A stretch of 16,551 nucleotides of DNA, from positions 1 to 16,551 of the forward strand of contig DAOTZU010000054.1 in NCBI GenBank assembly GCA_034433995.1. Direction: 5' to 3'. The notes under the pieces were generated by a model. That model had not been told where the DNA came from, searched no databases, and saw only the letters and a program-made list of their open reading frames with translations. Source of the stretch: DAOTZU01 sp034433995 (GTDB lineage: Bacteria; Chloroflexota; Anaerolineae; UBA1429). Shown in pieces: positions 14,554 to 16,551 of the stretch (its first letter is position 1; each line of letters opens with the position of its first letter). Both the position numbers and the translations under genes were made by a program.

Positions 14554-15486
14554 ATGAAATGCCCCCATTGTGGAAATGAAGCCCAGGATGATGCCATCTT
14601 TTGCGATCAATGCGGTACCCGGCTCAAGCCCGCAGCCGCGCCGGCCGCGGCGCCTCAACCTGCCGCAAGCACCGCGGCAGGGGTCGTCTGCCCCAGCTGT
14701 GGCCATGTGAACACGCCGGGCGAGATGTTCTGCAGCGAGTGCGGCGCCCGCCTGGCCGCGCCCCAACCTGAGCCGGCCACGGTGACCCAAGCGACGGCGG
14801 CCACCGCAGCGCCGGTCACACCTTCCGCCGAGGGACGCACCTGCCCAGCCTGTGGCGCCAGCGTGGCCCAAGACGAGGATTTTTGCTACGCCTGCGGCGC
14901 CGACCTGCGCGCTCCGGCAGCGGCCACGCCCGTGGCGGCGCCACAGTCCCAACCGGCCCCAGCGCCCATAGCTGCCCCTCCAGAGCCCGCTGCGCAAGGG
15001 GTCTCGGCGGCGGAGAACGAATGTCCGGCCTGCGGTGCCAAGGTCAAACCCGGCGATGCCTTCTGCGAATTCTGCGGCGCGGCCCTGGTGAAAGAAGCCC
15101 CGGCAGTCCAGCCCGCTCCCGCCGCTCCGGCGTCGGCGGCCGCCCCAACGGCCCCGGCTGCCCCCCAACCGCGCCTGGTGGTGGTGGCCAGCGGCGTCGA
15201 GATCCCCTTGCCCGCGGGCCAAGAAGTCTTGGTGGGCCGGGAGGATCCTTATAGCAACGTCTTTCCCGATGTGGACCTCACGCCCCATGGCGGCGAGGAA
15301 GGGGGCGTCTCTCGGCGACACTTCAAGATCAGCCTCGTCGGTGGGCAATACCTGGTCGAGGATCTCAACAGCACCAACTTTACCCTACTCAACCGTCAGC
15401 GGCTACAGCCGGGCACTCCGGCCAAACTGGCCGATGGCGACGAGATCCGGGCAGGCCGTGTCAGATTGATCTTTCGGGTGAGCTAG
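14554..15486 (+). CDS. Four-zinc-ribbon FHA-domain adaptor protein
   Basis: A 310-aa protein with no catalytic domain. Four near-identical CxxC-N10-CxxC zinc ribbons lie at Cys3/6/17/20, 46/49/60/63, 97/100/111/114 and 157/160/171/174, separated by Ala/Pro-rich linkers of about 20-45 residues. A C-terminal FHA domain (about 205-310) has Arg229 in VGRE, Ser253 and His256 in VSRRH, and NSTN (272-275); the usual Gly after that Asn is Phe (NFT), a substitution that may alter but need not remove phosphothreonine binding. The layout suggests an adaptor that recruits phosphorylated proteins to something held by the ribbons. The N-terminus closely resembles that of the PP2C protein (MKCPxCG). AAAGGAG lies nine nt before ATG 14554. 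The stop codon shares its last base with the next start. Confidence 0.93.
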   Translation: MKCPHCGNEAQDDAIFCDQCGTRLKPAAAPAAAPQPAASTAAGVVCPSCGHVNTPGEMFCSECGARLAAPQPEPATVTQATAATAAPVTPSAEGRTCPACGASVAQDEDFCYACGADLRAPAAATPVAAPQSQPAPAPIAAPPEPAAQGVSAAENECPACGAKVKPGDAFCEFCGAALVKEAPAVQPAPAAPASAAAPTAPAAPQPRLVVVASGVEIPLPAGQEVLVGREDPYSNVFPDVDLTPHGGEEGGVSRRHFKISLVGGQYLVEDLNSTNFTLLNRQRLQPGTPAKLADGDEIRAGRVRLIFRVS

Positions 15487-16551
15487 TGAGCCTTGCATGT
15501 CCGCGTTGCCGGCAACCCGTCCGACGCCAGTCGCGCTTCTGCCCCCAATGTGGGCAGCGCTTGGAGGCGCGGCTGGCGCCGGGCGATGTGTTGCATCACG
15601 GCGATTATGTCATCGTGGGCCCCCTGCACAAAGGGGGCATGGGTGAGGTCTACCTGGCCAAGGATCGCCGCGCCTTTGATCGGCTCTGCGTCATCAAGCA
15701 AATGCTAGAGTATTATGATCCCGCCGATCCGGCCGAGCAGCGCCGCGCCCTGGAGCGCTTCCAGGAGGAGGGGCGCACCCTGGCCAACCTGTGCCATCCC
15801 GGCGTGCCCAAGATCTATGCCTTTTTCTCCACAGGGGGGCGCTTCTATATCGCCATGGAATACATCCAGGGCGAGAACTTGGAGGATTACGTCACCCACA
15901 TCGGCGAGGACGGCCGTCCGATCTGCACCAAACGGCTGCCCAGAGAGGAGGTGGTGCGCTACATCCTTCAGGTGTGCCGCATCCTGGAATACCTCCACAG
16001 TCAACCTCGGCCGGTGATCCACCAAGACATCAAACCCGCCAACCTCATCCTGGAGCGCGAACATGGCTTGGTGCGCCTGGTGGATTTCGGCACGGTGTAT
16101 GTCGAGCCGGGGCAAGGAGACGACGAGAACAAAGGACGTCGCGGCGTCAGTTACGGCACGGCCGGCTACGCCGCGCCGGAACAATATCAGGGCCGCGCCG
16201 TGCCCCGTTCCGACGTGTACGCTCTGGCGGCGACGGCCTACCATCTCCTCACCGATGATGATCCACGGGAGCACCCCTTTAAATTCCCCAAGCTGCACAC
16301 CCTGCCCAAAGACCTGGCAGCGGCCTTGGAGCGCGCCCTGCGTCCCGCGCCGGAGCAACGCAGCACAGCCGCCGAGCTGCGCCAAGCCCTGGAGGCGCTC
16401 TCCACGCCCACCCGTGCCCTGGAGGCCTTTACCTTCCCCGGCGGCACCCAGATCCGCAGCGTCAGCGCCTTGCCGTCTCTGTGCGACGAGCATTGGGACG
16501 CGGCGCGTTCCTTCCTCTACAAGGGCGATTTTCAGCGTTGGCTGCGGGATA
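15486..16551 (+). CDS. Zinc-ribbon Ser/Thr protein kinase, second of the operon (3' end beyond window)
   Basis: The frame stays open to the right edge: 355 codons are visible. An N-terminal zinc ribbon (MSLACPRC, Cys5, 8, 19, 22) is followed by a kinase domain at about 38-310: glycine loop HKGGMGEVY (48-56), ATP lysine Lys71 in CVIKQM, catalytic loop VIHQDIKPAN (177-186) with Gln instead of the HRD arginine and catalytic Asp181, DFG 200-202, and GTAGYAAPEQ (224-233). Lacking the HRD arginine, it is a non-RD kinase, unlike the first one. From about 313 (FTFPGGTQIRSVSALP, then CDEHW and FQRWL) a further domain begins that I do not recognise. The GTG at 15486 overlaps the TAG of the FHA gene by one base, so the two are translationally coupled; GGTGAG lies just upstream. 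Confidence 0.93.
   Translation, partial: MSLACPRCRQPVRRQSRFCPQCGQRLEARLAPGDVLHHGDYVIVGPLHKGGMGEVYLAKDRRAFDRLCVIKQMLEYYDPADPAEQRRALERFQEEGRTLANLCHPGVPKIYAFFSTGGRFYIAMEYIQGENLEDYVTHIGEDGRPICTKRLPREEVVRYILQVCRILEYLHSQPRPVIHQDIKPANLILEREHGLVRLVDFGTVYVEPGQGDDENKGRRGVSYGTAGYAAPEQYQGRAVPRSDVYALAATAYHLLTDDDPREHPFKFPKLHTLPKDLAAALERALRPAPEQRSTAAELRQALEALSTPTRALEAFTFPGGTQIRSVSALPSLCDEHWDAARSFLYKGDFQRWLRD

Overview
The window is GC-rich DNA that looks chromosomal and comes from a bacterium, most likely a member of Chloroflexota (Anaerolineae- or Caldilinea-like). The reasons are protein style rather than any marker gene: a secreted protein with Thr-Pro-rich linkers and a short LPLVL tail, a stand-alone glucose-6-phosphate isomerase of the type often found fused to transaldolase, and Ser/Thr kinase, phosphatase and FHA proteins strung together with small zinc ribbons. 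Genes are tightly packed, with many 1-30 nt overlaps and a few well-formed sigma-70-type promoters.

Layout. (1) 1-847, minus strand: the start of a mannose/fructose/sorbose-family PTS operon (IIA, then IIB cut by the window edge). (2) 989-2982, plus strand: larE-larB-larC2, enzymes for the nickel-pincer nucleotide cofactor of lactate racemase-type enzymes. It is transcribed divergently from the PTS genes, and the two -35 boxes lie back to back in one palindrome. Only the C-terminal half of LarC is present, as a separate gene. (3) 3029-3808, minus strand: a secreted DUF11-like protein whose promoter has three CTGTCAT-type repeats on an 11-bp phase and a correctly spaced -10, as in a classical Pho box. 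(4) 4032-10111, plus strand: pgi, a SixA-like phosphohistidine phosphatase, a soluble PAS-GAF-PAS hybrid histidine kinase and a ROK-family repressor, probably one operon. (5) 10116-10202: three consecutive perfect or near-perfect hairpins resembling REP/BIME-type repeats. (6) 10394 to the right edge, plus strand: Ser/Thr kinase with zinc ribbon and FHA domain, PP2C phosphatase with two zinc ribbons and a kinase N-lobe relic, VWA protein, four-zinc-ribbon FHA protein, and a second zinc-ribbon kinase that runs out of the window.

How it fits together. The last block is a self-contained eukaryotic-like phospho-signalling module: two kinases to write, a PP2C to erase, two FHA domains to read phosphothreonine, a VWA/MIDAS protein as likely effector or scaffold, and homologous CxxC zinc ribbons on four of the five proteins. 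It resembles, without being identical to, the known kinase/PP2C/VWA (TerY-P) triads and the kinase/phosphatase/FHA circuit of type VI secretion, but no ter or secretion gene is visible here. It is the best candidate in the window for an undescribed system. Blocks 1-4 are mostly recognisable metabolism and regulation, with the split LarC and the Pho-like promoter as the unusual points.
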